A DNA stretch of 64,000 nt from positions 27,919,960 through 27,983,959 of the forward strand of contig NC_068979.1 in NCBI RefSeq assembly GCF_016808095.1, written 5' to 3'. Position 1 is the first letter of the stretch. Every line of letters starts with the position of its first letter. Shown here piece after piece: positions 10,927 to 24,375 of this stretch. A program made the position numbers and the translations under genes. Below the pieces are notes generated by a model. The model did no database searches. It saw nothing but the letters and a program-made list of their open reading frames with translations, and had not been told where the DNA came from. Source of the stretch: Vigna angularis. Its lineage: Eukaryota; Streptophyta; Magnoliopsida; Fabales; Fabaceae.

Positions 10927-13149
10927 ACAATGAAACATGAAGATGAACCTTGTAAAATGAAAATATGGATCAAACTGAATACAAATCCTATCAACAAACA
11001 AACGCCACCGCATCTTCAGCGAGCAACATGCTGGGGTCCACATGGTGAGCTACGTTGCAGGTCTTCTCCCCGTACTTACTTCCTCAACACACCAATTGTC
11101 ACGAACAGACAATTGCAATTTTGTTATGCCACTTACCAACATGGCCCCCAATGCACCTGTATATGTATGCACTTGTTAGGATCCTTTACCTATATCACTG
11201 AGAAAATTTACAGGTATATAATATAATATGTTAAATTTGTAGGACTTTATCTGCACTAAAATTATTTATCGTCTACATATAAAATTATTTGCGCTAAGTT
11301 GTTTTTTGTTTGTTTTGAAAATCAGTAATTTCCTTTCTATTTAATGCACACTGTATATAGAGAAGCATTACATTCACCCATCAACATTTTGTCTTATTAG
11401 AATTTCTTCTATTTGGCTTAATTTTACGTTTGGTCTCTGGAGGTTAAAATTTCACAAGTTCAGTATTCAAAGTATCAAACTTGGACGATTTTGGTCCTTT
11501 CATCAATCTTCCGTTTAATATATTTTATTGATTTGACTCTGAATGATAATGTGGGAGGTGATGTGTTGCTTATGTTCACATGACTTAACTGCACTTCTGG
11601 TCCCTTGTGATTAATGCTTATAAGTTATTAGAATCATATATAATTAGATATTATGCAATCAGTTATCTTATTTCATTTTTTGTTCAGCTTGATACTATGT
11701 TTGCTATTATATAGTCTTCTCTTTTATGTAAATATGCATATTTTGATCAATAAATTATTTTATTTCATTATCTTATAATATGATATCTGATTTTTTCACA
11801 TTCATTCTAACAATTTTTGTTTTCTCTCATGGATGAAAACGTTAATGTCTCATAGTCGATTGTTGTTAGTGTATGTTTGACCTAAATGCTAGTCATTTTC
11901 CTAATGATTTTTTTTTGCTATTTATATCAATCTTTTGTTTAAATGTAAATGTTTCATTGACTCCTGTGTCAGAACTCATTTGCTTATTCTTTGTCATGTT
12001 TACAATCTTAGAAATCTTAGAAATGTGTTATTGATAACACTCATGTATTCTTGTTGTAACTATTGACATTGTTTAACTGTCTTAAATTTATGCTTTATAA
12101 TTTTTTTATGTTCCTCATTTCAATTTTAATTTGTTGACTATGACTGTCTTATGGACTCATATCAATCACCATTTTTACATATATTTTTTGTTTCCAATAA
12201 ATGTTTCACTTCAGAAAGATTGTCAATGATAATCTTATTCAAAGACTGCATGTGTTGCCTCCTTCCGTTTTTTCACAAAAATATTGCAATTGTTTCCTTT
12301 TTAGTAGTAGTACAAATACTGCTTTTGAGAATACCTACTTTTGACATGCTAGATTTGGATATTATAAAGTTCTTTGATTTTTGAGTAATGATATTCATAT
12401 TTTTTTTTTTTTACTTCCAATCATCAAATTTTTCCACCTGGTAAGGTTATAAGAAGACTATCTTTCACTTCACCCAACAATATGTATCAATCATTATTCC
12501 ATATAATACACTGAGATTTGGGAATCTTGTGGTGGGCCTACTTATGATCATAAACGTTTTTTCTTAACTTTGGAGGATGATTGCTGTTATTTTAATGGGA
12601 TATTTTTTTCTCACACATGAATATGAAGTTGTTCTCAGAATTTTTACTTTTAATTAACTCAGTATTTATTTTTTCAAATACAATCTTTTCTTGAATATGG
12701 TTGGTCATTTCATTAAAGATGTAATTTGAGATTTATTGTTACATGAAGAAATCAACATTGAAAAGCAATCACAACTATAAAGAGTTTAACCTAAAAAATT
12801 GTGTATAACATTTGGTCAATAAGTGAGCTTTGAGATAATCAATAGTACCATCAAGATCAACTATGATAGAAAAGCCCACCTACAACAAACTTCCCAGAAG
12901 ATAAAGGAACGAGTTTTCAAGTTTTATTATTTTTATACACTCTTATTTCATCAACCATTGGTTTGACAACAACTAAAAGTTCAGGCATTAACTGTAGATT
13001 TTAGAATTGACACAAATAAATTGATGAAAGACAAGTATAAAATAATGGAAGTAGCCTATAATAAATCAAACTAATATACTAAATAGATGAAAGATAAGTG
13101 TAAAATAATGGAAATAGCCCATGATAAATCAAAGTAATATAATGAGGAG
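10927..13149. other. Helicase 3' flank and AT-rich intergenic DNA
   Basis: The first ~300 bases are probably 3' untranslated region. About 11410-11640 has a 'TTTGGTCC'-rich block like the arms of the element at 3250-4335 and may be a fragment of a related repeat. I see no gene in the remainder. Confidence 0.4.
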
Positions 13150-14650
13150 AAGAATTATGGGTAGAGCTTATACTTATCATATTTAAGTGTGAAAGTTTGA
13201 TTGGATGAAAAAGTTGACACTAGAAGAGAGTCATCCCATGGATGATGAGAAATTTGTTGAAGACTATACACCTGAAGAGGTGGTGGAGGTGGGGTACCTG
13301 TAGGTACATTAGATACAATAAAAGGATCACAAGCAATTACGATGACATGATCAGATGGAAACACAGTAAGTGAACAATTAAACTTAAACTTAAAGTAGAG
13401 GGATAACAAAGTGAAGGTGACATTAGCTAAAATGAAATAATGACTAAGAAAAGGAGAGAAACATGTATACACTTTTTGTTATCTACTGAATCCTAAAAAG
13501 ACATGTTTATATGATCTAGCAATAATTTATCAAGACAGGATCAAAATTGTGAACAATGCACGTGAACTAAAAAACTCTTAGTGGTAAAAGATAACGAGGT
13601 TTATGAGAAAATAAAATAAAATGTGGAATTTTGTTAAAAATAATACATCTTGAGTAATCATCAATATAAAGTGATGAAAAATTGAAATTTTGAATTTGAC
13701 TTAACACGACTCGGTTCTTAAATATCATAATGAACAAGGAAAAAAAGAAACAAAACATGTTGTGAGACACTTGTAAGGAAAGAACTATGACTGTATTTTT
13801 CTAATTAACACAACTCACAAGACAAACTTGATAACTCATATGAACTTGGAACAACCTACTACATCTTGGCAATGCTAGAAAGACTCAACTTAGCATGAAT
13901 GAGAAAGAGAGAATACATGATCAAACTAACATGTGCAAATGTTGTAGATGATAAAGACCTGTAAAGCATAACATCGATCAATTTTGTGACCAAGCTTGTG
14001 AGAATGCTCACACTTGTGACGCTTTTTGCATAGCTTATAACAATGATTGTCATCATCATGTTAAGATACCAATATTGAAGAGTCATCAAAGGTGACTAAA
14101 GAAGGTATTTTAGTGGTTGGCTTACTTGACACACGCAAAAAGGTGGAACAAGTGGAAGTAAATGTACGTATAATAACCAAAAATTTGATCATAGATATGC
14201 GAATAATCATTAAGAAGTCCATGTAAAACCAAAAACATGAAAAACTTTTATCGTTCCTTTTTTTCTTGAGAAGGAGTAGAGAAAGAGGCAATTACAAATT
14301 TTTGAAGTCATGGAGAACATGAACTTTATCTAAATATTCATCCATTGTACCAATAAGATATATGGGAGTAACAATATTTAGGATATTTTGACAAATATCA
14401 AAAAGATGTTGAGTATCATTGTTGTATGATGGGCGCCCACGCAACAACCAAATATACCAGCAAGTATATTGGGTAGTTTGTAGTATATAAAGTGTCGTAT
14501 CCACAAAATTTTGGTAGAAAACACAATGTTCTAACTAGTTTGGTTGTTGATAATATAGTTAAAATGATTGTGAAATGTATAAAACAGATTTGTTTCATGA
14601 AAATAAAGTAAGAGATGTCAGAAAACAATTTGGATTACAAAACGAGTAAC
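13150..14650 (-). pseudogene. Ty1/copia remnant, internally deleted
   Basis: The minus strand keeps pieces in copia order. A zinc-knuckle-like stretch (Lys/His/Cys-rich, CEHSHKLGHKIDRCYAL) lies near 13960-14040. Further along, toward 13150-13470, there is an integrase C-terminal segment (SHYFILANVTF) and the proline-rich linker TGTPPPPPLQVYS that in copia polyproteins separates integrase from reverse transcriptase. The stretch between is too short for protease and full integrase, so a large part is deleted. Frames are broken and no LTRs were recognised. Confidence 0.6.
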
Positions 14651-14804
14651 TTTCAGATGATTAAGATGTGTGGAATAGATTTAAAGCTTAGGATCGCTAA
14701 ACTTCAGTATGATTCTTTAATGACTACTTGAATGGATCACCTGATTTAAGATAATGACTATGTATCCAACTACAATCTTATATCAATTCCTAACATCTAA
14801 ATGT

Positions 14805-15000
14805 AGTGTTGTCAAAATGGGTTAAAATCTGCGGGCCAACCCGGCCCACCACAAGTTCGGACTGAGTTGAGTTTGAAAAAAATGTAATTTTTTTATACGG
14901 GTCAATTTTCAAGCCGATCCACTCATAACCTGACTCACCTGGGTTGAACGCGTGGTGAGTCGAGTTAGATGACCAACCCACCTAATTTAATTTAATTATT
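14805..15000. mobile_element. Possible hAT-like non-autonomous element end
   Basis: The block GTTGTCAAAATGGGTT followed by GGGCCAACCCGGCCCACC resembles the ends of plant hAT-type miniature elements. No matching opposite terminus or 8-bp duplication was found. The sequence from 15000 to the LRR kinase start is AT-rich and empty. Confidence 0.35.
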
Positions 15001-15737
15001 TATTATTGTGTGTTTCAATATTATTAGATTACATTTTTTTTATTGTATTGTGATAACGACTTTGGTAATCATGAGTCCGAAACCTTTAAATACATGTCAA
15101 AGGTAAAGAGGTATATGATTGCATTTATTATAAATTTAAGATTTTAGTGTGTCTCTGATTTAAGCGTTAGAGTGTCTCTGACAAGTATTCACTCGTACGA
15201 TTTGGAGTTCAAACGTAAAAAACATAGAAAAAATTTAACTAACTATGTTCAAGACAACTTAAGTTAACCTTAACAAAAAAAATGTGAATAAGTGTTTTGT
15301 AAAAATCTTCCGTCACCATGAGAATTTAAAATAACTTCAATTTGATTAGAATAAAATGGTTGAGAATTATCACGACTTCCTCGTATGAAGGTCGTGTCAC
15401 TTTAACAAACTTACTTGTAATTTTTTTTTAAATTACCATAATTTTAACTTTAAATTGTCCCATCATAAAAAAATATCACTATTTTTATAAATATGTAAGT
15501 AGAATAACCAGCATTTTATTTTCCGTAGATGATAAGTTATAATATACATTCATTGTTATGTAACTAAATTATAATTGCATTTTTATACGACCAAATTACA
15601 ATGATTTTATTTATTTATTTATTAAATAATTTAATTTTAAAAAAAAAGTTGTTGTCGACGTTTCTTTTCTTTATTTTCCATTTCTGCTGGCACTAATACT
15701 AAACCAACCGCTGCGGTTTCATCACTGGCAGCACCAA

Positions 15738-17343
15738 ATGGCAATGGCATTAGCGTCACTCCCTTCCCCTTTCCTCTTCCTTCTCACCTCTATTTTCATG
15801 TTGCTTTACCTCTCCCTCCTCACTCACTCCATAAACCCCGACTTCCACCCTCTAATGTCGTTCAAAGCCGCTTCCGACCCTTCCAACAATCTCGCCCAGT
15901 GGAACTCCACAACCTCAGACCCCTGCACTTGGTACGGTGTCTCTTGTCTCCGTAACCGTGTCTCTCGCCTCGTCCTTCAAGACCTAAACCTCACAGGCTC
16001 CATCCACCCCCTAACCTCTCTCACCCAACTTCGTATCCTCAGCCTAAAACGCAACCGTTTGAACGGCCCCATCACCTCTCTCGCCAACCTCACCGCGCTC
16101 CGCCTTCTCTTCCTCTCCCACAACAACTTCTCCGGCCCCTTCCCCGCCACGCTCACCTCTCTCTACCGCCTTGATCTCTCACACAACAGTCTCTCCGGCG
16201 AAATCCCCCCCACTTTCAATCGCTGGACCCACCTCCTCACCCTCCGCCTCGACTCCAACCGTTTCCGCGGCCGCATTCCCAGCAACATCAACCTCTCTCG
16301 TCTTCAAGACTTTAACGTCTCAAACAACCTCCTGACGGGTCAAATACCCGAATCGTTCTCGGGTTTCCCTGGATCCGCGTTTTCTCACAACCCGTCCCTC
16401 TGCGGAGCTCCCTTGCAAGAATGCATAGCCAAAGGCAAAAGCAGAAGCAAAGGCGAGGCAATCATCCCGGCCCTGGCTTCCCCATTGAAGCCGCGAAACG
16501 ACACCGGTTTTTCCAAACCCCGCGGGCGGGAGAGAATAATGGGGGTGTTGGTCTTGGTGGGTATTGTGGTGGGGGACGTGCTGGTGCTGGCTTTGGTGTC
16601 GCTGCTTCTCTACTACTATTTCTGGAGGAACTACTCTGCTGCTGCACAATTGAGAAAAGAGGAAAAAGAGAGGAGGAGTTGGAAGACGGTGGATGAGTAT
16701 AAGGGTGATGGAATGGTGTTTTTGGAAGGGGTGAGGAGGTTTGAGTTGGAGGAGCTGTTGCGTTCGTCGGCGGAGTTGTTGGGAAAAGGTGCGTTGGGGA
16801 GTGCCTATAAAGCCGTGCTTGACGACGGAACTGTGGTGGCGGTGAAGAGGCTGAAGGAGGTTAGTGTTGGAGGGAAGAAGGAATTCCACCAACGAATGGA
16901 AGTGCTTGGAAGTTTGAGACACTCAAACGTTGTTAGTTTGAGGGCTTACTGTTTCACCAAAGACGACAAATTCCTCGTCTCTGATTACATGTGCAACGCT
17001 AGCTTCTCATTCCTTCTCCACGGTAAGTAATGCTTTTTTACTCTTATTATTATTTCAACCCTTTCAAATTACAATAAAATTATTCTGCTTAATGTAGAGA
17101 AGTAAGAATTAAAAAAAAAAATCTACTTTTTTCAACATACCTCATAAATAACTTTGGATGAATTTCTTGATAAAATTTAGAATGAAATTAACAAGTTTAA
17201 ATATTTGAATTAAAAAATTATCCATAATAGGGAAGTCAAATCTCCAATTCTGACAACATTTATGAAATTGTAGGAACCTTGTCCATTTCCATACCTTCTG
17301 ATTCAATTATAAACACTTATCATGAGAATAGTTGTTAAGTTTA

Positions 17344-17414
<71 letters not shown>

Positions 17415-20400
17415 AAGAAGCATTTTTCTTAAACTAGGATGAAAATGATATATTTAAATTTAAAGATAAGAGTATTTTTTAAATAATAACATCAAATAAG
17501 ATTTAAAAACACTACAATTTTACATATAGCTAAATCAATTAGATTTTTTTCCCCTTATATTTAGTTTAAGAAGAATATAAATTATCCATCTCTAGCTCCA
17601 AACTAAAACTCAGGCAATATACTTTTTTTCTCTGGTCTTCTTTATACATATGTAGACTCTAATTGCTGTGATTTTCTACTTTACTTAACCTAAGTTATGA
17701 AATATAATTATCCTTTTTATTAATTTTTTATTTAATTGTATAATTTATTTTTTAAATTAATAAAAATATCAATTTCATCCCTCAATTTTTGAAATTTATG
17801 TAATATTACCTTTTCCAATATTAACAAATAATGGTACGTGACAATTACGTGTCACTGTTTATTCTATTAGATATAGAATCAATTCACTATCATGATTATG
17901 AATATTACGATAGAAAATTTTCTCAATAATAGAAACAATATTTAATGTATTAAAACAAAAGGATATATCAGTTTTTTTATAACTTTTTTTCATAAAAGCA
18001 TTTAGAATGGAAAAATAAAAAAAATTGCTGAAAATTAAAATCAACTATAGGCTTTTTAAAAAAAAAATTAGTATCTCAATTTTTTTTAAATATATATAAA
18101 TTACTTTTAAGATATGAAAAATTCATTTATATTTCTTTTACTTTATTTTAACTTTCTTTCTTTTCCATCTAATTTTTTTAAAAAATAATTGTGGAAAGAT
18201 TCCTTCGTGCTATCAAAGAAAATCTAGTTCTTAAACTATTGTTTGAGATTTTCTCAGTAATTTTAAAAAATTTTCAATTTATAATATTTTTATTTTATAT
18301 ATGAGTTCACACACTTTTCACAATATATTTATATTTATTTTCCATCTTCTTCTCTTTAGTTGAAACAGTCACTCTCTTCTTTATTTCTCTTCTTTTATCC
18401 TTTCTACTCTTCAATCTAATTTCCCCATTTTTGTCGAAGGAAAGATTAAACATAAAATATAGTGTGTAAGGTTAAAAAATGTCACCACCAAAGTCTGGCA
18501 CCCAAATTATTCATCCATGATGGTGTAATGAATAAGACAGCCATGCATGTAGGGTACCAAAATCAAACTAGTTATGTTTTTGTTTTTATGGTAGGGGCCC
18601 ACATTGATCATGCATCTTTCTTTGCATCAAAACATCAACCTGCCCTTCTTCCTTCACTTTCATCTCTTTTGCTATTTTTTCATACGGTAAATTTCAATTT
18701 TCTATTAATTTTTTATGGTATTATTGTTAAAAAGTAAACTTTAAATCTAATTTAACCTCACAAAATCAGTTTTTAAAATAAAATTTAAATTTATTTATAT
18801 ATTATAAATTGGTTTTATCTCGATATAAAATTTTCAATCTAATTATTTGTTAAATTTTCAAAGTACAATATTTTAAAATTTTTTTTAATATTATTTAAAA
18901 CATCAGAGGAAAAAGACCAGTAAAATGAACCAGGAGTAGTAAGGGTTTACTGCTAAGAAGAACAGACTGCATTTCTGTGTTAGATTCTTTCCTTATAAAA
19001 GTGAGGAAAAGAACAGACACACTTGATCTATTTTCTTCTTTGCTTTTTGTTCTTTTCTTGAACAACCTTCGGTCTTTTACTTTTATCTTTAGCCACCCAA
19101 AGCAGAAAATGTAACTAAAAAAAAGCAAAGTAGGCCAATCATAAACATTTGAACCCTTATACAAAAGTGAGATGCCCATGCTAATATACCATATTAAACT
19201 GGAAAAGCCACATTATTAAGATACTTAATGCCATTTTCTTCTATTGATTACCTTTAGGTTATGTATGTTTTTCTTTTTTTAAATTTACTTATTAATTAAG
19301 CCTTCTAAATTTAAATTAATTAATTTTAGCCTTTACTTCTTTCCCTTTCATCTAAAACTGATAAACTCTCTCATTTTATACCTAATCAATTGAGGTGATA
19401 CGATGAATTGAACAACGTCTTCGAAATTAAATTACAGTCAAAATTTTAAGATAAGAAGTCTAACTAAGATTTGAACATCTGAAAGTATGATAGTTTAGTT
19501 GATTAATTTTTTTTATGCTTTTTTTTATAAATATATGTAGAGACTTGTGTGTAAAAGGGAGGTTAAAATTAGATTAAAAATGAACTTAATCTTAAAATTA
19601 GTTAATTGATTAAGTAAAATTAAAATTAAAATCTAAAATTAAAATCAAACCTTATAATTAATATGACAAGTCTTTACATAAGAAATGACCGATATTTGTT
19701 ATATTTATCCGACTTCTTTCTCTATTAATTAAAATGTACTAGATTTCTTAAAAAAATCAAATTTACTAAATATTAAAATACAACAGAAAAAGATCACTAA
19801 ATGAAAAGAAACTTTCAAATAATTTATTTATTTGTTAGCAAATTCAACTCATGTTTAAAGACGTGTTTGAAAATACGATTCATACTTTATTTTATGTAAA
19901 TTACGTTACTGTTTTGTTTTACATTTTCTCAATTTTGTTCTAGTGCGTCATTCTTCTAATTTTACGTTGGTCATCATTAAAATTTGAGAGAAACTACAGT
20001 CGTACAATTTTATTCTATTATTTTCTGAATTGTTTAAATATATTTTTCTATTTATCTGTTGAAAATAAATTGCTGTAAATGTTACAGAATTATATAAAAT
20101 TTTAAGAAAAGACGGGAAGAATAAGCGTGAATTTTTATATATATTATACCATGATTTTAATTAATAAACTAGAGTGATATTTTATTTTAATTTTTATAAA
20201 TAGATCTTTAATTTGTTTTAAATATATAAAAATTATTTATATTATTAATATTATATAACACTAGTTAATTGGTTATACACTAAATAAAAAGATTCAAGCG
20301 AATACTGGCGGTGTTGTAACGTATTGTTCATATGAATTGTCCCAGAAAGTATATTATTATTTATGTATCTTAAAATGAATACAAGAAATGAAAATAGCTA

Positions 20401-21207
20401 TTGAAAACTTTGGAAGAATAAAAATTGAAGAAAATTATGTTACAGGAATTAAAATAAAAAATGAGATATCTTGTAATAATTTAAGGGATATAAAATTATT
20501 TAATTAGTTGGTAATAGAAAAATATTAAAAAACCAAAATAAAAAAATTACATGGGGTTGAGAAGGGGCAAAAGAGTAAATAAGAAAAATGAGTGTCATCC
20601 GACAGGTAATCGAGGACCAGGGCGGACCCCACTGGACTGGACAACGAGGTTGAAGATCGCAGCTGGAGCGGCACGAGGCGTGGCATTCATTCACAAACAT
20701 AAACTCACCCATGGAAACATCAAAGCCACCAATGTTCTTATTGACGTGGCGGGCAACGCGCGCGTCGCGGACTTTGGTCTCTCCATCTTCGCTGGCGCCT
20801 CCATTCTAAGATCCAACGGCTACCGGGCGCCAGAGGTATCGGACGGTCGCAAGCAGACACAGATGTCTGACGTGTACTCCTTTGGCGTCTTATTAATAGA
20901 GATGCTGACGGGGAAGTGCCCCTCCACCGTGGTGGATCTGCCCAGGTGGGTCCGGTCGGTTGGGAGAGAGGAGTGGACGGCCGAGGTATTCGATTTAGAA
21001 CTGATGAGCTATAAGGACATTGAGGAGGAGATGGTGGCGCTGCTGCAGATAGCTATCGAGTGCACTGAGACCGAACCTCATCAACGGCTCAAGATGAGCC
21101 ACGTGGTGAAGATGATTGAGGAATTGCGTCGGGTCCAGATGTTGCCGTGTGATGAAGGGTTGGAATCGCTGTCTGGGTCACTCTCGATCCCTGAAGCAAG
21201 TCAATGA
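15738..21207 (+). CDS. LRR receptor-like kinase, probably catalytically atypical
   Basis: Exon 1 15738-17022 and exon 2 20606-21207 join within a conserved LLHG-NRGPGRTPLDW segment to give 628 residues. Order: signal peptide (about 1-30), LRR N-terminal cap (DPCTWYGVSC, 61-70), about five leucine-rich repeats (75-215), transmembrane helix (268-296), kinase domain (about 340-615). The ATP-site lysine (VAVK, K370) and DFG (484-486) are present. The usual HRD triad is HGN (464-466), so the catalytic-loop Asp is missing. The layout matches plasma-membrane LRR-RLKs of the At1g68400/PRK type (LRR-III), many of which are atypical kinases. A weak or scaffold kinase role is inferred. The first ATG is used; M3 is a possible alternative. 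The exons are GC-rich against very AT-rich surroundings. Confidence 0.93.
17023..20605 (+). other. 3.6-kb intron of the LRR kinase
   Basis: It runs from the donor GTAAGT at 17023 to the acceptor ACAG ending at 20605. Contents are AT-rich DNA with an (AT)n tract at 17349-17410. Open frames inside (for example 18462-18737) show no domain and are not credible. Most LRR-III kinases have a short intron at this position, so growth of this one is notable. Confidence 0.85.
17349..17410. repeat. (AT)n microsatellite
   Basis: About 60 bp of uninterrupted AT dinucleotides in the LRR kinase intron. Confidence 0.95.
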
Positions 21208-22103
21208 TGCCGAGGAATATTGTAAATTAAAACATCATCGGATATTGATTATTGTTTTTCAATTTTTTCTAAAATTATTAGTATTATATTTGGGTATTTT
21301 TCTTTTGTTTTGAAAATTTTCAGAAACTTTTATTTTGATTTCGTCTATGATTCAATGTAAGCTATGTTTTATATTAGGGAATTAATAGTAAGTTAATTAA
21401 AGTAATGTGGATTTTATGAATAATTTTAAATAATTCGCAACTGCTTTTCTTTTTTAGTTTTAATATTTTTCGGAATTTAATATTATTGTTTAAATTAATC
21501 TTCCTCGTGTAGTACACACATACAATTTAGATTCTTAGTCGTTTAATTTTTTTAACATTAAACAATTTTGTTTAATACTATTATGTTATCTAGTTATTTA
21601 TTGGAGATGTTATACATTAGATTAAATTTGTAGTATCTATTTTTTTTAGAAAAATATCATATTGATATTTCTTTTATTGTACTATATGAATCTCTATATT
21701 ATTATGTTTAAGTGATAGATGGTAGGATGATTATGTGACCCACAAATTATTATGAGATTATTACTAACATTAATTACCTTAAAACAAATTATGATTATGA
21801 ATTGTGATTATGTTTTTGTCGTTAATCCAAAGTTTATCGAGTTTTAGGTAAAGAAATAAGTGATTGTATTTAATACACATTAGTTATTGTAACTATTTAA
21901 TGATCACTAACTTTAACATCAGTATATCTTCTGTGTCAGTATATTTTCTGTATGTAACCTCTACTTTAATTAAACTAGATTTGGATTTAAAGATGAACGA
22001 TAATAAAAAAAATGAGACTTAAATATTAAAACATATAAAACACAATAAAAGAGACAATTTCGATTCTACAACCGAAATATTTTGACATCTAGGATTTTAT
22101 AAG

Positions 22104-22325
22104 TTTTTCCAATGAAGAATTTTTTTGGTCCTACAAACTTCTTTGGTCCTAACCCATATAATTCACTTTCAAGCCCTAAACCGTAAATAAATCAAATAAA
22201 CATCTCTACTTATCATGAATTTTTTCAATGAAAAGTTTTTTGGTTTACAAACTTCTCTGGTCCTAACCCATACATGTCACTTCCAAACCCTAAGTGAGCT
22301 AAATAGACATCTCTACTCGTCATTT
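22104..22325. repeat. Two-copy tandem repeat, period about 117 bp
   Basis: Units starting at 22104 and 22221 share TTTTTC-AATGAA, GGTCCTAACCCATA, CACTT-CAA-CCCTAA and ACATCTCTACT. They differ by small indels and substitutions. Confidence 0.75.
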
Positions 22326-22807
22326 CCCGAACTTAATATAATTCACAATCTATTATCCTACCACGTAAAAAAAACACATTATGTTATAAAACATAATTAC
22401 TTAATGTTATTTTTCACCGTAAGGTATTATATAGTTAATTATACATTAAATAAAATTATTCTAGTGATTGGTCCCTTACCAGAGTTGCACACAGGATGAT
22501 TGAGCCTCTGCTCAGTTATTACATTGCATGAATTTTATGAATACCAGTGCAGAATTAATAAGTAGCAGTGTGCAAAATTTCTAATCGGGTGATGGATTTG
22601 TGAACGTTTTCACTGGAAATGTGACAGCTATCTACTATCTCTTAAATGCTATATATGTGGTGATAGCAATGGTGGCCTAGCTATTTAAATGGTATACATG
22701 TGGTGCTGGTAAATGGCAGTTCAATTGGGTAGTTTGTACTTTGAAAAGATAAACTATTTTATTTTTATTTGGATCTTTTTGAGTAACTCCGATAAAGAAA
22801 ATAAAGA

Positions 22808-22811
<4 letters not shown>

Positions 22812-22861
<50 letters not shown>
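22812..22861. repeat. (AT)n microsatellite
   Basis: About 50 bp of AT dinucleotides, with a poly-A run near 22946-22963. Confidence 0.95.
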
Positions 22862-22864
<3 letters not shown>

Positions 22865-23188
22865 AATGTAGAGACAAAAGAGAAATAGAAATAAATAAGT
22901 ATTTGCTCAAGCAGCAAAAGATAAAAAAGTGTTGAAGCGGAACTGAAAAAAAAAAAAAAAAAAGGAGTTCAATTGTAATATTAAAGTTGTACATTACTTT
23001 TATTTTTGAATTTTCCCCATTTCTCCTGTATTTTCTTTGGGTTTTAAGATTCTAATCCTAAATGGATTCACTTTTATGGCTTCCTCATTAAAACTAATAT
23101 GAAGTTTCCTTGATCTTGGATGTTATTAAATGATTATGGACACTAAAGTCTTGTTAAGTTATGATAGTATTTGTTTACATGAGTGCTT

Positions 23189-23191
<3 letters not shown>

Positions 23192-23266
<75 letters not shown>
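23192..23266. repeat. (AT)n microsatellite
   Basis: About 75 bp of uninterrupted AT dinucleotides, the longest in the window. Confidence 0.95.
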
Positions 23267-23269
<3 letters not shown>

Positions 23270-23989
23270 ACTTGAGAGTTAGAGAATTTATCCCGTGTAG
23301 ACTCTATATCATCTTTAATTCTCTTCTTGATTGAAGTTACTTTTTTATTTGTTAATATAGGGAATTTTATTCTTCTTTTTCCTGATTCTTTGATTTCTTG
23401 AACACTGTATTTTACCTACAATTATGTATTCTTTTGTTTAATTTTCTACCTATTCGATCATTCTTCAATTTCATAAGAGTTTTTCCTTGCAAAATAGAGA
23501 TATTTGATGATTACATTTTTACTTACATTTAGAATATCAAATCTTAACTTTCTTGTGTTTGAAACTAAAGTCACTATAGAATCATATAGTTATTAATTTA
23601 GAGTTGTAAGGATTGTTCCTGCTACATAAATAGTTGATGGTTGAAGAGAGTGATCATTCCTCACCACTCACGCCTATTTGCTCAACTCAAAGTCATACAC
23701 TAGATTTTTATATTTCTCCTTTTGTAATTCTTTCTCTTGTCTTCTGCATGGAAGACTTAACCTTTCTAGTTTGATTTTCTCGTGAGTTCATTAGTAAATT
23801 TTTTGAATTTCAGTTTCTGCTCTTGGGTTATTTCATAACACTTCTTGATAATTCAACCTTGTTCTTTAATTGAAGTTCTTACTAATTTTCTCAATTTTAA
23901 CAATCTTTTGTTGCTTAATTCAAGAGATAAAATTGTGTAAATATCAAACATAGACATTTGAAAACATGAGACATACTTAATGAATTGAT

Positions 23990-24375
23990 TATTAGAAAGT
24001 GGATTTTAAGCCTAACTCAACCCCCATAAAATCGGCTTGTAAGGTGAGGTTTACACCTCACTATATATTATAAATTGACCTTATCTCTAGTCGATGTGGG
24101 ACTTTCAACACACCCCTATCACACCAAGGTATAGACATCTCGTGCGAGATAGTAGAAATTAATGGGTAGTCCGACAGCGGCCCGACAAAGGGTGGAAACA
24201 GAAATGCCCACTTAGAACTCGCTAGGATAGGCTCTAAGCATGACTCTGATACCATATTAGAAAGTGGGTTTTAAGCCTAACTCAACCCCATAAAACCGGC
24301 TTGTAAGGTGAGGTTTGCACCTCACTTGTATATTATAAATTGGCATTATCTCTAGTCGATGTGGGACTTCCAACA
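23990..24375 (-). mobile_element. Complete TRIM retroelement, target-site duplication TTGAT
   Basis: Two 121-bp LTRs (23990-24110 and 24255-24375) start TATTAGAAAG and end TTTCAACA or TTCCAACA on the plus strand. Read on the minus strand, each begins TGTTGGAAG (or a variant) and the right one is followed by a primer-binding site TGGTATCAGAGTCATG (about 24239-24254). The internal domain is only 144 bp and non-coding. The 5-bp duplication TTGAT is intact at 23985-23989 and 24376-24380. The LTR start matches that of the element at 6109-6510, so the two probably belong to one family. Confidence 0.92.

Larger units (their letters stand above)
21208..23989. other. Intergenic DNA after the LRR kinase
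   Basis: It starts with the presumed 3' UTR. It includes a two-copy tandem repeat (22104-22325) and two (AT)n tracts (22812-22861 and 23192-23266), listed separately. I see no gene. Confidence 0.5.

Noticed and set aside
16320..16922. 200-codon open frame antisense to the LRR kinase
   Set aside because: It is a shadow of the GC-rich kinase exon on the other strand, without a domain or start context.
15738..17030. Horizontal transfer suggested by the GC-rich exon
   Set aside because: LRR kinase first exons are commonly GC-richer than flanking plant DNA, and the domains and splice site are typical of plants.
19395..19510. B-box-like GATTTGAACATCTGAAAG on the plus strand in the LRR kinase intron
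   Set aside because: No partner promoter box or element ends found; likely chance in AT-rich DNA.
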